DNA of 54,022 bases from assembly GCF_041379945.2 (NCBI RefSeq), contig NZ_JBFTXJ020000021.1, positions 1 to 54,022 of the forward strand, in the 5' to 3' direction. The stretch is from Aneurinibacillus sp. REN35. GTDB lineage: Bacteria > Bacillota > Bacilli > Aneurinibacillales > Aneurinibacillaceae. Below the pieces are notes generated by a model that had not been told where the DNA came from, made no database searches, and saw only the letters and a program-made list of their open reading frames with translations. Each line of letters starts with the position of its first letter. Position 1 is the stretch's first letter. Position numbers and translations under genes: made by a program. Below, one piece after another: positions 31,121 through 42,242 of the stretch.

Positions 31121-31984
31121 TTATAGCTTTCGATAAATTCTCTCTAGAGTATCAAAGTCTTCATAGCATTCAGCACGCTTTACAGAGCGAAGTGATTCCT
31201 TGCTTCCGAGACCAAGGAAGCCCTTTTTACAAAGACTCTCATAGAATAACTCATGTACTTGATTTTGTAATTCAGACGTAAAGTAAATCAATACATTCCG
31301 ACAAATAATTACGTGAAATTCATTAAACGAGCTATCTGTCACAAGATTATGCTGGGCGAACACAATATTCTTCGAAAGTGAGCGATGAAGATATGCATGT
31401 CGATGATCAGTCGTATAATACTCAGAAAATGCCCGGATGCCTCCTGCTTGCAGATAATTCTTCGTATATGTCTGCATCCGATTGATAGAGAAGACACCCT
31501 CCTCAGCTCTCTTCAGTATTACCTCGTTCATATCAGTGGCATAAATTTTCGTCTGCTCACCTAATCCCTCTTCTTCCATCAGAATCGCCATAGAAAATGC
31601 TTCCTCGCCACTTGCGCACCCCGCATGCCAGATGCGGATCTCAGGGTATTCCCGCAACAGCGGCACAACCTTTTTTCGGAAGGAGTAGAAAAAGCTAGGA
31701 TCACGAAACATCTCCGTTACATTGATAGAGAAATCGCTTAGAAGCTTATCCATATATCCCGGCTGATGAAGCACACGCTCCAACACACCGGTTATTGTGG
31801 ATATTTTATCAAGCCGCATTCGATTCTGAATCCTTCTCCCGATAGAAGAACGCATATACTTACGGAAATCAAAACCAGAAACTCGATAGATTGCTTCAAG
31901 AAGCAAGTCAATCTCAAGGTTCTCCCGTTCATTTATCTGCGATTCCTCTACGGAAAGCCATAGCTCATTGTCTTTATTATTCAT
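31121..31984 (-). CDS. CheR-type protein-glutamate methyltransferase
   Basis: A 287-residue protein with an N-terminal helical CheR domain (about 25-90, GFDFRKYMRSSIGRRIQNRM) and an SAM-binding Rossmann domain with WHAGCASGEEAFSMAI, ATDMNE and HVIICRNVLIYF. CheR methylates glutamates on chemoreceptors. Here it follows the hybrid histidine kinase by 7 bp rather than a CheB gene, so it probably belongs to a dedicated signalling complex. No CheB esterase is present. Confidence 0.92.
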   Translation of the reverse strand: MNNKDNELWLSVEESQINERENLEIDLLLEAIYRVSGFDFRKYMRSSIGRRIQNRMRLDKISTITGVLERVLHQPGYMDKLLSDFSINVTEMFRDPSFFYSFRKKVVPLLREYPEIRIWHAGCASGEEAFSMAILMEEEGLGEQTKIYATDMNEVILKRAEEGVFSINRMQTYTKNYLQAGGIRAFSEYYTTDHRHAYLHRSLSKNIVFAQHNLVTDSSFNEFHVIICRNVLIYFTSELQNQVHELFYESLCKKGFLGLGSKESLRSVKRAECYEDFDTLERIYRKL

Positions 31985-31991
31985 ATCCCAC

Positions 31992-34790
31992 CTACTTCGT
32001 CAACCATACTCGCATCACAGACATCAATTGCTCAAGCTTTAGCGGCTTACTGATATAATCCGATGCCCCTGCCTCTAAACATTTCTCTCGATCACCCTTC
32101 ATTGCTTTTGCTGTTAATGCAATAATCGGAAGATCAGCGAACCTATCTACTTCACGAATGCAGCGCATTGTCTCATACCCGTCCATATCCGGCATCATAA
32201 TGTCCATGAGCACAACATCGATCGTCTCCATCGTATTCATTACCTGAAGACACTCCATTCCGTTCCATGCTGTAATCACATGCATGCCTTCATTTTCAAG
32301 CGCATTTTTCAATGCAAAAATATTACGGTTATCATCATCGACCACGATTACATTTTTTCCTCGGAACACATTCTCATCTTCTGCGGGCAGGAGCGGTACA
32401 CTTGTATTTCTTCCCTGCTCTTCAGGCACTCCTAAAGGAAGTAAATGTAACTCCTTCTCTTCTGTCTCTAAAGCTCCTGCGGCAACTTCTATAGCGACAG
32501 AAGTTACTTCTTCCGTCCGTGAGAGCCCATTTGGCAGACTTGGGACATAGAGAATAAATGTGCTTCCTTGCCCTTCTTCACTTACTACGGTAACCCATCC
32601 GCCTAACAGACGCACAAACTCTCGACAGATCGATAAGCCAAGCCCGGTTCCACCATACTTGCGCATCGTCGCTCCATCCGCCTGCTGGAACGCTTCAAAA
32701 ATCAAATTCTGCTTCTCACGCGGAATCCCAATGCCTGTATCTGTAACCGAGATCTCAAGCCAGCAATCGGCCCCCTCGGTTCTGATCCACTTGGCCACAC
32801 TCGACTCTTCAACTTTGCGCATGATTACAGAGACCGAACCTGTTTCTGTAAATTTAAAGGCGTTGGATAATAAATTCTTCAAGATTTGTTGAAATCTCTG
32901 CTCATCTGTATAGAAAATATCCGGAAGATCTTCGCTCTTCTCGATCGTAAAAGCCAATTCTTTTTGCTTTGCTATATGAGAGAAATTCCGCTCTAACCTA
33001 ACTGGAAGCTCACTCATATTCATCTCGCTAAACATAATATCAAGCTTTCCTGCTTCGACCTTAGATAGATCTAAAATATCATTGATTAATGTTAATAAAT
33101 CTTGTCCAGAAGAATGAATAACCTGTGCAAATTCTCGCTGTTCCTCCACGGAAGTGCCATCTTGATTCTCAGACAGCATCTCAGAAAGAATAAGGATGCT
33201 ATTAAGCGGCGTACGCAGTTCATGCGACATATTCGCGAGAAATTCCGATTTATATTTAGAGCTGAGCAGCAGCTGTTCTGCCTTCTCCTCAAGCTCTGTT
33301 TTGGCACGTTCTAGCTCACTCGATTTCTGCTCCGCTTCCTCGCTGCGCTCTTCTAACTGTTCATTAATCATCCGCAGCTCTTCAGATTGCATCTGCAATT
33401 CCTCAGATTGTGCCTGCAATTCTTCGGATTGTGCCTGCAGCTCTTCTGTCATAGCCTGCGACTCTTTTAATAGACGCTCTACTTCCATTCTGCCCAGCAC
33501 GCTATTCACCGTAATCCCTAATGTATCAAGCAGTTGCTCTAAAAGCTTTTGCTGTAGCGGCGTGAAGGCTGTAAGACTTGCCAATTCAACAACTGCCACG
33601 ACGTTTCCTTCGAATTTAACCGGAGCGATCATGATGCTTGCCGGCCGCACTTCGCCAAGTCCAGATACGATCGGTTGATAATTGTTCGGAATGTCTTCCA
33701 CGTAGCGAACCCGACCATCCCGTGCACATTGTCCGATCAGTCCTTCACCTAGACGAATCTTCTCTCTCCCTGCACCGTCCATATGCGAAGCGAACGCTGC
33801 CAGTTTAACAAACCTTGCTCCTTCTGCTTCGCTTTCGCGAATGTAGAATACACCAAGGGACGCCCCCGTCATCTCACATATCCGATCAATAAAGCGTCCG
33901 GCAAGCGTCTCAACAGACGCAATTCCCTGATACATCGTAGCAATATCGGCAATCCTTGTTTGCAGCCAATTCTGCTCGCCAATTCTTTCATTATACCTCT
34001 GTTCTTTTCGATTATGCTCTTCCAAAGAGGAGGCCATCTCATTAAACGCAAGCGCAATCTGACCAATTTCATCCTTGGTTTTAGCCTCGATTCGCGGTAG
34101 GGAGGTGGTGTTCGTAAAATCTACCTGTCCCATAACCTGCGTGATTTTATGGAGTTGCAATGAAGTGCTGCGAATCACCCAAAGCGCGACTCCCATGCTG
34201 ATGACAAGGCAGATTGCAACAGCTATAACCGTAAAGTTCAGCATCATCTCATAGGTACCGTTCGCCCGCTGCAGAGCTTCATCCATCAGACTTTCCTGAT
34301 ACTCTTTAAATTGAGAAATCTGATTCACAAGAGTGGAACGCTTCTCACGCTGATCCTCAAGAAGCGGGCGGAAGTCATCTACCGGCATTCCTGCTTGTAT
34401 GTTTTGAATGATTTTTCGTTCTATCTCTACATATATACCGTATTGCGTTTGAAGTTCAGCAAGTAGCTCTTGAGATTTCTGCCGGTTCAATATCCCCGAA
34501 AGCATTCTTATATCAGCCTGAATCTTTGCCCGACCGCTTTCTATCGTTTGGATGCTTGTCTTCATATCGGCTGTATTCAGTCCATTAAGCAGATAAAGAA
34601 GTTCCCGATCGGATGCCGAGAAATTCTGTCTAATCTCTGTTGCCGCCTTCACCTTACCGTAGCGATCTCCCACAATCTCTAGAAGATCGTTCCTGACGCT
34701 GTTCATCATGATGATGATAGCGCCCAACAAGATGACAATGAAGAGTAAGATCATCCCGAATCCCAAGAATTGTTTCTTCTTAAAGCTCAT
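31992..34790 (-). CDS. Hybrid sensor histidine kinase with GAF and receiver domains
   Basis: A 932-residue protein. In order: membrane segment (about 8-31), extracytoplasmic helical sensor of CHASE3/4-helix type (about 32-180), second membrane segment (about 185-207), HAMP, GAF (about 290-430), a coiled coil with repeated SEELQAQ heptads (about 440-510), HisKA with FLANMSHELRTPLNSIL, HATPase_c (NLLSNAFKFTETG, DTGIGIP, GGTGLGLSI), and a C-terminal receiver (VDDDNRN, LMDIMMPDMDG, ALTAKA, KPL). It is in an operon with cheR. Probable output is the REC-PP2C protein, by phosphotransfer; this is inference from proximity. Confidence 0.93.
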   Translation of the reverse strand: MSFKKKQFLGFGMILLFIVILLGAIIIMMNSVRNDLLEIVGDRYGKVKAATEIRQNFSASDRELLYLLNGLNTADMKTSIQTIESGRAKIQADIRMLSGILNRQKSQELLAELQTQYGIYVEIERKIIQNIQAGMPVDDFRPLLEDQREKRSTLVNQISQFKEYQESLMDEALQRANGTYEMMLNFTVIAVAICLVISMGVALWVIRSTSLQLHKITQVMGQVDFTNTTSLPRIEAKTKDEIGQIALAFNEMASSLEEHNRKEQRYNERIGEQNWLQTRIADIATMYQGIASVETLAGRFIDRICEMTGASLGVFYIRESEAEGARFVKLAAFASHMDGAGREKIRLGEGLIGQCARDGRVRYVEDIPNNYQPIVSGLGEVRPASIMIAPVKFEGNVVAVVELASLTAFTPLQQKLLEQLLDTLGITVNSVLGRMEVERLLKESQAMTEELQAQSEELQAQSEELQMQSEELRMINEQLEERSEEAEQKSSELERAKTELEEKAEQLLLSSKYKSEFLANMSHELRTPLNSILILSEMLSENQDGTSVEEQREFAQVIHSSGQDLLTLINDILDLSKVEAGKLDIMFSEMNMSELPVRLERNFSHIAKQKELAFTIEKSEDLPDIFYTDEQRFQQILKNLLSNAFKFTETGSVSVIMRKVEESSVAKWIRTEGADCWLEISVTDTGIGIPREKQNLIFEAFQQADGATMRKYGGTGLGLSICREFVRLLGGWVTVVSEEGQGSTFILYVPSLPNGLSRTEEVTSVAIEVAAGALETEEKELHLLPLGVPEEQGRNTSVPLLPAEDENVFRGKNVIVVDDDNRNIFALKNALENEGMHVITAWNGMECLQVMNTMETIDVVLMDIMMPDMDGYETMRCIREVDRFADLPIIALTAKAMKGDREKCLEAGASDYISKPLKLEQLMSVMRVWLTK

Positions 34791-34961
34791 CCTCTTCCTC
34801 TCGCTTCCTGTTTGAAACCTATTGATTCTTTTATCTTAGTATAATCGGCACCTGTGGACTATGGTAAAATTTCTTCTTTTTCCATGGGTTTTTTCACGTT
34901 TCCCCAAAAAAATTATGTAAAAAGAACGACGTTTTTTACGTTGTTCGTATATACAAAGAAA
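34791..34961. other. Intergenic region upstream of the hybrid kinase
   Basis: It should hold the kinase promoter. A plausible minus-strand -10 (GATTAT or TATACT, about 34838-34846) has only a weak TTTACC -35. An inverted repeat GAACgACGT/ACGTtGTTC with a 5-6 nt centre lies at 34924-34946 and may be an operator or weak hairpin. Confidence 0.35.
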
Positions 34962-34992
34962 AATGGCCCCGATGACTACTTTCGGGACCATT
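34962..34992 (-). terminator. glpD terminator
   Basis: Stem AATGGNCCCGA with TCGGGNCCATT, followed on the minus strand by TTTCTTTG, eight bases after the glpD stop codon. Confidence 0.75.
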
Positions 34993-34999
34993 CCATATG

Positions 35000-36682
35000 T
35001 TAAGCCGAGGCCGTAGCGACTCCGACTGATGGAGTTGTCGCATCATGGATGAGCTGCTCTAAACGCTCTCTATGCTGCGTGATTTCTTGCTCATTCCAGT
35101 TCAGCACCCTGCCCATATAAGCCATGACAGGTTCTTTCCATTGCGTAACCCAATCAATATTAAAATATAGAGCGCCAGTGCGACGGACAAAGTAATCCTC
35201 CGGCGTAGCCGCCATCTCTTCTTCCATCGCATAGACAACAGAAGCAAAGACGGCCTTCGATAATCCAGAGGATGCAGCACTCTCTCTCCGTTCACGAATC
35301 ATCGTATACAGTCTGTTTACATTTGAGCCGTAGCGGCGTGCCAACTGCTCCGCATCCTCTGCAGATAGCCCTACCGCAATTCCTTCTTTCACCTGCTGTT
35401 GTACAAACGCATCAAAGTTATCTGAGCCGCCTACATCCCCACCTGAGAGCCTGATCTTATCCGTTGAGCAGCCCGGATATGATCCCTGTCCTTCCTCCTT
35501 TAGTTGGGATGCAACCAGATCAATGATACGCTCCGCCATCTTGCGGTACCCTGTGAGTTTGCCGCCCGCAATCGTTAGCAGCCCAGACTCGGAGATGAAA
35601 ATCTCATCTTTGCGGGATAGCTCAGACGGAGACTTCCCATCCTCATGAATGAGCGGACGCAGGCCTGCCCAGCTTGATTCTACGTCGTTGGCGGTAAGCT
35701 TCAATGTAGGAAACATAAAGTTTGCCGCACGTATAATATAATCACGGTCTTCTACGGTCATCTTGGGATTTGCAATATCGCCTTGGTAATTCGTATCTGT
35801 CGTTCCGATGTATGTTTTGCCCTCACGTGGAATAGCAAAAACCATACGGCCATCCGGTGTATCGAAGTAGACAGACTGCCGAAGCGGAAATCTTTTACCG
35901 TCTATGACAAGATGGATGCCCTTCGTTAAGTGCAGACGCTTGCCTTTTTTCGAGCCGTCCTTTTCACGAATTTTATCCACCCACGGACCGGCCGCATTGA
36001 TCACTTTCTTGGCACGAAGGGTACGCTTCTCTCCGCTTAACTGATCTACTGCAACAACTCCTATGATTTTTTCATTCTCATACAGAAGCTCTTCTGCCTT
36101 TACATAGTTAAGCGCCTTAGCTCCCCGGTGTACCGCTTCCTTCATCACTTCCATCGTCAGTCTGGCATCATCCGTACGGTATTCTACATAATAGCCGCCA
36201 CCTTTTAGCTTATCTGTACGAAGCAGTGGTTCTTTTTGTAATGTTTCTTCCTTACTTAGCATAATGCGCCGCTCATCGCGTTTTACGCCTGCAAGCGTAT
36301 CATATACACGCAGGCCGATGGATGTAGCAAACTTACCGTACGTGCCGCCTTCAATCATCGGCAGCAGCATCCACTCCGGTGTCGTTACATGAGGCGCATT
36401 CTCATAGACGATGGCACGCTCTTTACCTACTTCAGCGACCAGCTTGAATTCAAGTTGCTTCAAATAGCGCAGGCCGCCATGCACAAGCTTAGTGGAGCGA
36501 CTCGAAGTCCCTGCTGCGAAATCCTGCATTTCTATAAGTGCCGTGTTCATTCCCCGTGATTGTGCATCCAGTGCAATACCGGCTCCGGTGATGCCACCCC
36601 CGATCACAAGAACGTCAAATTGTTTATTTTCCATCTCACGTAGAATATGCGCTCGCTGCTTACTTGCAAATAGTTGATTCAT
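35000..36682 (-). CDS. glpD: Aerobic glycerol-3-phosphate dehydrogenase
   Basis: A 560-residue FAD enzyme that oxidises glycerol 3-phosphate to dihydroxyacetone phosphate and passes electrons to quinone at the membrane. It shows the dinucleotide motif VIGGGITGAGIALDAQSRG (about 27-45), SSRSTKLVHGGLRYL, and a C-terminal helical cap domain. It is last in the glycerol set and has its own promoter and a GlpP-type terminator leader (36683-36887). Confidence 0.97.
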   Translation of the reverse strand: MNQLFASKQRAHILREMENKQFDVLVIGGGITGAGIALDAQSRGMNTALIEMQDFAAGTSSRSTKLVHGGLRYLKQLEFKLVAEVGKERAIVYENAPHVTTPEWMLLPMIEGGTYGKFATSIGLRVYDTLAGVKRDERRIMLSKEETLQKEPLLRTDKLKGGGYYVEYRTDDARLTMEVMKEAVHRGAKALNYVKAEELLYENEKIIGVVAVDQLSGEKRTLRAKKVINAAGPWVDKIREKDGSKKGKRLHLTKGIHLVIDGKRFPLRQSVYFDTPDGRMVFAIPREGKTYIGTTDTNYQGDIANPKMTVEDRDYIIRAANFMFPTLKLTANDVESSWAGLRPLIHEDGKSPSELSRKDEIFISESGLLTIAGGKLTGYRKMAERIIDLVASQLKEEGQGSYPGCSTDKIRLSGGDVGGSDNFDAFVQQQVKEGIAVGLSAEDAEQLARRYGSNVNRLYTMIRERRESAASSGLSKAVFASVVYAMEEEMAATPEDYFVRRTGALYFNIDWVTQWKEPVMAYMGRVLNWNEQEITQHRERLEQLIHDATTPSVGVATASA

Positions 36683-36740
36683 GTTGTGTCACTCTCCTGC
36701 TTTTATAGTATAAGACGTAGGGCAGTCCCTTATCCTTTTC

Positions 36741-36799
36741 CCAAAAACAAAAAGACCACAACAAAATCCTTAATTATTTAAAGGATTTGCTGTGGTCTT
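36741..36799 (-). terminator. Conditional terminator in the glpD leader (GlpP target)
   Basis: On the minus strand a long hairpin opens with AAGACCACAGCAAATCCTT and closes with its near-complement, followed by TTTTTGTTTTTGG, about 60 bp before glpD. The 5' side of the hairpin and the RNA before it share sequence with the glpF leader. GlpP antiterminates at glpD in B. subtilis, which fits. Confidence 0.8.
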
Positions 36800-36845
36800 C
36801 TCCTGTTCTCCGACCCATATTAACTTTTAAAGTTTCGATATACAT

Positions 36846-36874
36846 AATGTAACACATCTACATATATGCATCAA
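36846..36874 (-). promoter_or_regulatory. glpD promoter
   Basis: On the minus strand TTGATG (36874-36869), 17 bp, TACATT (36851-36846), just after the glpK stop codon. Confidence 0.5.
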
Positions 36875-36887
36875 GGTACACATTTGC

Positions 36888-38408
<1,521 letters not shown>

Positions 38409-38439
38409 CTATGGTTAGTACATATGCTAATTCGTTACT

Positions 38440-39150
38440 CTATGCTGTAAAAAACATGGCATAAAACCAAGCACCAAGCACTCCACCAATAATAGGCCCG
38501 ACAATTGGAATCCAGGCATATCCCCAGTTGGAACTTCCCTTTCCTGCGATCGGCAGTACAGCATGGGCAATACGCGGACCTAAATCTCTGGCCGGGTTAA
38601 TCGCATAGCCGGTCGTTCCTCCTAACGATAATCCGATGCTGACGATTAAGAAGCCGACAATAAACGGATTCAGCCCATCAGCAAACTTATTTGCTCCAAT
38701 TGCCAAAATTCCAAGTACAAGCACAAATGTTCCAATAATTTCGCTGATGACATTTGAAACACGGTGAGGAATTGCTGGGTCCGTCGCAAATACTGCCAGC
38801 TTAGCCGCCGGGTCTTCTGTTACTTTCCAATGCGGAAGATAGTGCAGCCACACGACTACAGCACCGAGAAAAGCGCCGATTAACTGGGCTAGAATATACA
38901 TCGGGACATCACTCCACGGAAATTGCCCTGCAACCGCAAGTCCAATCGTCAAAGCGGGATTTAAGTGTGCTCCGCTAATACCGCCGACCGCATAGGCAGC
39001 CATCGCAACGGCAAGCCCCCAGCCTAGTGTAATTACAATCCAACCGGAATCATGCGCTTTTGTCTTCTTTAGTACCACACCTGCGACAACACCGTCACCC
39101 AAAATAATCAAAATCATAGTTCCTATTATTTCTCCTAAGAACGGTGACAT
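38440..39150 (-). CDS. glpF: Glycerol uptake facilitator
   Basis: A 236-residue aquaglyceroporin with six membrane segments and both half-helix motifs, SGAHLNPALT and GYAINPARDLGPR. The Asp after the second NPAR motif marks a glycerol rather than water channel. The ATG at 39150 is eight bases after AGGAGG. The longer open frame upstream covers the leader RNA and is not coding. Confidence 0.96.
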   Translation of the reverse strand: MSPFLGEIIGTMILIILGDGVVAGVVLKKTKAHDSGWIVITLGWGLAVAMAAYAVGGISGAHLNPALTIGLAVAGQFPWSDVPMYILAQLIGAFLGAVVVWLHYLPHWKVTEDPAAKLAVFATDPAIPHRVSNVISEIIGTFVLVLGILAIGANKFADGLNPFIVGFLIVSIGLSLGGTTGYAINPARDLGPRIAHAVLPIAGKGSSNWGYAWIPIVGPIIGGVLGAWFYAMFFTA

Positions 39151-39183
39151 CCCTGTTTCCTCCTCTGTTTTTAGTGACAAAAT

Positions 39184-39248
39184 AAAAATCCACAGCAAAC
39201 ATCTCCTATAGGTTATTACCCATAGAAAACTGCTGTGGATCTCCAATA
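39184..39248 (-). terminator. Conditional terminator in the glpF leader (GlpP target)
   Basis: On the minus strand a hairpin with outer stem ATCCACAGCA/TGCTGTGGAT and an inner stem CTATGGGT/ACCTATAG is followed by TTTTTATTTT, about 35 bp before the glpF start. Glycerol-3-phosphate-bound GlpP is expected to permit read-through. Confidence 0.85.
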
Positions 39249-39280
39249 TCTCCGTCACCGTGATTAACTTTGTACAATTA

Positions 39281-39309
39281 ATTAAACCAACAATAGAAAG
39301 CGCTGTCAA
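39281..39309 (-). promoter_or_regulatory. glpFK promoter
   Basis: On the minus strand a perfect -35 TTGACA (39309-39304), 17 bp, and TTTAAT (39286-39281). A cre overlaps the -35 and spacer. Confidence 0.75.
39295..39308. promoter_or_regulatory. cre site (CcpA) over the glpFK promoter
   Basis: AGAAAGCGCTGTCA matches the catabolite-responsive consensus TGWAANCGNTNWCA at 13 of 14 positions. Its place across the -35 fits repression by CcpA, in line with glucose repression of glpFK in Bacillus. Confidence 0.65.
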
Positions 39310-39358
39310 CCGGAATATAAGAAAGCGCCGCGCTACTCCCTCAAACGATGCCTGCTTC

Positions 39359-39922
39359 TTACTTCACAGGCGAAAAATGCTTCCATATCTCTCTACGCGA
39401 CGTAGTAACTGCAATAGCCCCTCCATTGAGCGCCATTTGCGCATCCGAAACGGTACGGATTAGTCCACCCGCCAGGACCGGAATCTTCACTTGCTCATAT
39501 ACTTCAGCAATAATATGAGGCATAACACCCGGCAAGACTTCAATGAAATCAGGCTGCGTCTGATCAACCAGTCGATAGCTTGTCTCAAGCGCATTTGTAT
39601 CCAACAAAAAGAGGCGTTGAATCGCTAGTACTTTATTCTTTTTGGCTGTCATAACAGCGCTTTTACGTGTAGAGATCACACCCGCCGGCTTAATTTCCTG
39701 ACATAAGAACTCTGTGGCATACTCATCGTTTCGTAAGCCTTGAATCAAGTCTACATGTACAAGCAGCTTCTTATCATGCCGTTTTGCTGTCTCTACAATG
39801 CTTTTGAGCTGTCCGATATGACTATCAAGCAGCACCATATACTCAAAGCGGCTGCGCAAAAGAATATCAAAGTCCTTCATCTGTCGTACAGCCGGCAATA
39901 CCTGTTGATTAAAAAAACTCAT
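39359..39922 (-). CDS. glpP: Glycerol uptake operon antiterminator GlpP
   Basis: A 187-residue TIM-barrel-like RNA-binding protein. Family motifs include LLVHVDLIQGL, EYATEFLCQEIKPAGVISTR, IQRLFLLDT, IEVLPGVMP and VLAGGLIRT. It binds glycerol 3-phosphate and then glp leader RNA to prevent termination. The start at 39922 (MSFFNQQVLP) matches the N-terminus of B. subtilis GlpP (MMSFHNQPILP-like), although its ribosome binding site (ACGGAG) is rather distant. It lies upstream of glpF as in B. subtilis. Confidence 0.95.
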   Translation of the reverse strand: MSFFNQQVLPAVRQMKDFDILLRSRFEYMVLLDSHIGQLKSIVETAKRHDKKLLVHVDLIQGLRNDEYATEFLCQEIKPAGVISTRKSAVMTAKKNKVLAIQRLFLLDTNALETSYRLVDQTQPDFIEVLPGVMPHIIAEVYEQVKIPVLAGGLIRTVSDAQMALNGGAIAVTTSRREIWKHFSPVK

Positions 39923-39961
39923 GGGTATTCCACGCTCCGTCCTTTTGACTGTGCTATCCAT

Positions 39962-39989
39962 ATTGTAGCATGGACTACCCATGTTTCAA
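39962..39989 (-). promoter_or_regulatory. glpP promoter
   Basis: On the minus strand TTGAAA (39989-39984), 16 bp, TACAAT (39967-39962). The spacer carries an inverted repeat CATGG/CCATG. Confidence 0.6.
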
Positions 39990-39992
39990 ATA

Positions 39993-41774
39993 TTACTTGC
40001 CCGCTTCCATCCCCATCCACTCGACATCGGTATTACTAATGTCTTCTGCTAATGTGCGCAGATACTGTACGACACGAAGCGATTGCTGCTCCAGCTCGAT
40101 GAGAAGCCCGCGTGCACGTCTCTTCTCCCCACGTTGTACCAGCCCAAAAATCTCATGCGCCAAATCATGCACCTGCTTATGCGGCTTATCGAGCGCTACA
40201 AAGGAAGGCAGGGACTGAAGAGCTTTGTTTGCGCGCATCTTCTCATACCATTTACCGAAACGACAGTGCAGATGGCTTGTAATATCTTCCTCCTGAAGTG
40301 GATGATATCCAAGCATATAATTATACAGCCACCATTTCCACAATAGATGCTCAGTCTGAACAATGCGGATCATTTCTTTGTTGCGTAGGAAGGAAAGGGA
40401 CTGAATGGCTTCCTTTCGCAAATGGTCAAATTCTAAGCTAATCTCAAACACCGCTTTTCCAGTATCAATCGAGCGGTTGCTGATCTGCTTCATATGCTCG
40501 ACAACTTCACCAATTCGAACCGTGATGCCATGTGTAGCGACTTCCTGTTCTCTTGTAATCGAAGCGATCATTTCCATTGATGCGCCTGTTTCTTCAATTT
40601 GTTTGACAATGGAGGCAAGTGCGTGGATCGCTTCCGTAGATGTATCCAACTGATTATGCAGCTGCCGGGTGACTTCTTCGGTCATCTTCTCCACCCTCGT
40701 TGCTTCCTGCTGCATTCGCTCAATCGTCTTTGTTACTTTGCTCACTGATTCAGTCGTCTGTTCAGCAAGCTTCCGCACCTCTTCGGCGACGACGGAGAAT
40801 CCGCGTCCATGTTCTCCGGCGCGCGCTGCTTCGATTGATGCATTAAGCGCCAATAAATTTGTCTGTTCAGCAATGTTTTTAATAAATTCAACGACCTGGT
40901 AAATGTCACTCACTTCCGATAGAAGTTGATGCAGCTTCCCCTTCGTATGATGGAAATCTTCCGCAACAGCGCGGAAACCGCTAAGCGAGTGCTCGATTAC
41001 CTTCTGCTCTGATGTCATCGCCCGTACCATCGTGCCTGTATTGTGCGAAACCGCACTTGCAGTACTTGCGATTTGTTCTACGGAGGCTGCCAATTGCAAT
41101 GTCGTTGCACTGACTTCTTCCACTTCTTTCATTGTAGCGTCTGTGGACTCCACCGTTTCAAACAGTCCGTTTACCTTTTCTGTACCGATAATAACCTCCA
41201 TAATACCGCTTGCATTCTCCACGACTTCAAAATCATGCGCCTCCTGATATGCCGCCAACGCAATCTGAGAATCAAGCGTCAGAATGCGCTGAAGAGAAAT
41301 GAGCATGTCGGATAATTCAGCAGGACGCTTGTTAAATGCAGCAACAATGGCAGGGGTCAAGTATTCATATATGCGAATGAACGAACCGGCGAACCACTCA
41401 GGCGAAAGCCCAATTTGGCTGTGCATCTGACCGATTTTCCTTCGACTTTGAATATAGTCCGTTGTGATAGAAACATTTGGAATCGACTTGACGTATTGAA
41501 CAAAAGTTTTTGACAGCCTCTCAACGGTGCTGTGTTCTTCGATAATACGCCGCAAATCAGGGAATTGCGCAAGAATTTCATAATGACGCCGGGCAATGTC
41601 TGTCGCATGCTTGTCGATTATCTCTTGAAGCTTCTTTAGATTTTCCAGATCGGTATGGGAAAGTTGTAAGAACATTAATTTTTGATTCAATCGCTTGGTC
41701 GATTGTATCTCGTTTTCTTGAATCGATTTTACACGTTCTGAGACGAAGTTGGGACTGATCCGCGAAAAGAACAC
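39993..41774 (-). CDS. Globin-coupled chemoreceptor with C-terminal CZB zinc-binding domain
   Basis: A 593-residue soluble receptor with three parts. The sensor globin (about 25-180) has its proximal His at about residue 118 ([18 protein letters not shown]). The signalling hairpin has [27 protein letters not shown]. The C-terminal CZB domain (about 460-560) has its zinc ligands in [21 protein letters not shown] and HKQVHDLA (3 His, 1 Cys). CZB domains sense zinc or hypochlorite. The GTG at 41774 is eight bases after GGAG and is preferred over one three codons earlier. Combining a haem oxygen sensor with a Cys-zinc sensor is unusual. Confidence 0.9.
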   Translation of the reverse strand: MFFSRISPNFVSERVKSIQENEIQSTKRLNQKLMFLQLSHTDLENLKKLQEIIDKHATDIARRHYEILAQFPDLRRIIEEHSTVERLSKTFVQYVKSIPNVSITTDYIQSRRKIGQMHSQIGLSPEWFAGSFIRIYEYLTPAIVAAFNKRPAELSDMLISLQRILTLDSQIALAAYQEAHDFEVVENASGIMEVIIGTEKVNGLFETVESTDATMKEVEEVSATTLQLAASVEQIASTASAVSHNTGTMVRAMTSEQKVIEHSLSGFRAVAEDFHHTKGKLHQLLSEVSDIYQVVEFIKNIAEQTNLLALNASIEAARAGEHGRGFSVVAEEVRKLAEQTTESVSKVTKTIERMQQEATRVEKMTEEVTRQLHNQLDTSTEAIHALASIVKQIEETGASMEMIASITREQEVATHGITVRIGEVVEHMKQISNRSIDTGKAVFEISLEFDHLRKEAIQSLSFLRNKEMIRIVQTEHLLWKWWLYNYMLGYHPLQEEDITSHLHCRFGKWYEKMRANKALQSLPSFVALDKPHKQVHDLAHEIFGLVQRGEKRRARGLLIELEQQSLRVVQYLRTLAEDISNTDVEWMGMEAGK

Positions 41775-41872
41775 CGCATCCACTCCAATCGTTTTTTTGC
41801 TGCTTGACTTCCCATAAGCAGTATAAAAGCCTTTCTTGTTTCACACGCTAAGGTAAGCGGAGGTGCTATGTA

Positions 41873-42220
41873 ATGAACAAACAAACACATATGCCCGTAG
41901 ATCGAAGCGAATTGCTTGCAGCCTGGCAGCAGACGCTTCCATCCACATTCAAACAGACAGATAACGTCGAAGTGCAAGCCGATCAACTTGACCCAGAAGC
42001 TCTTCATATTCATGTCAACACAGCCGGTCATCAGCATTACGAATTCGAATACAAATGCAAGTATGTTGACCCGCGCGAAGTACAGGTAACACTGCTGAAT
42101 ATCCAACGTCAAGGAGACACCATCTACGACCCAACCTTGGATATCCAAAACTTGTCTGAGGAATATATGCGGAATATTCATGAATGCGCTCAGACTCTTC
42201 ACACACTAACAAGCCCCTAG
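41873..42220 (+). CDS. Hypothetical protein, 115 residues
   Basis: A soluble acidic protein with no recognised domain. The middle (EALHIHVNTAGHQHYEFEYKCKYVDPREVQVTL) looks beta-stranded and His-rich, and the flanks look helical. The start has GGAGGTG seven bases upstream. It is followed after 22 bp by a 51-residue gene and then a terminator, so the two form a small operon. Function unknown. Confidence 0.7.
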   Translation: MNKQTHMPVDRSELLAAWQQTLPSTFKQTDNVEVQADQLDPEALHIHVNTAGHQHYEFEYKCKYVDPREVQVTLLNIQRQGDTIYDPTLDIQNLSEEYMRNIHECAQTLHTLTSP

Positions 42221-42242
42221 CACAGAGAAAGAAGGAATATAC

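Noticed and set aside
39151-39309. In-frame upstream extension of glpF
   Set aside because: It covers the promoter, cre and antiterminated leader; the glpF start at 39150 has AGGAGG and gives the family length.
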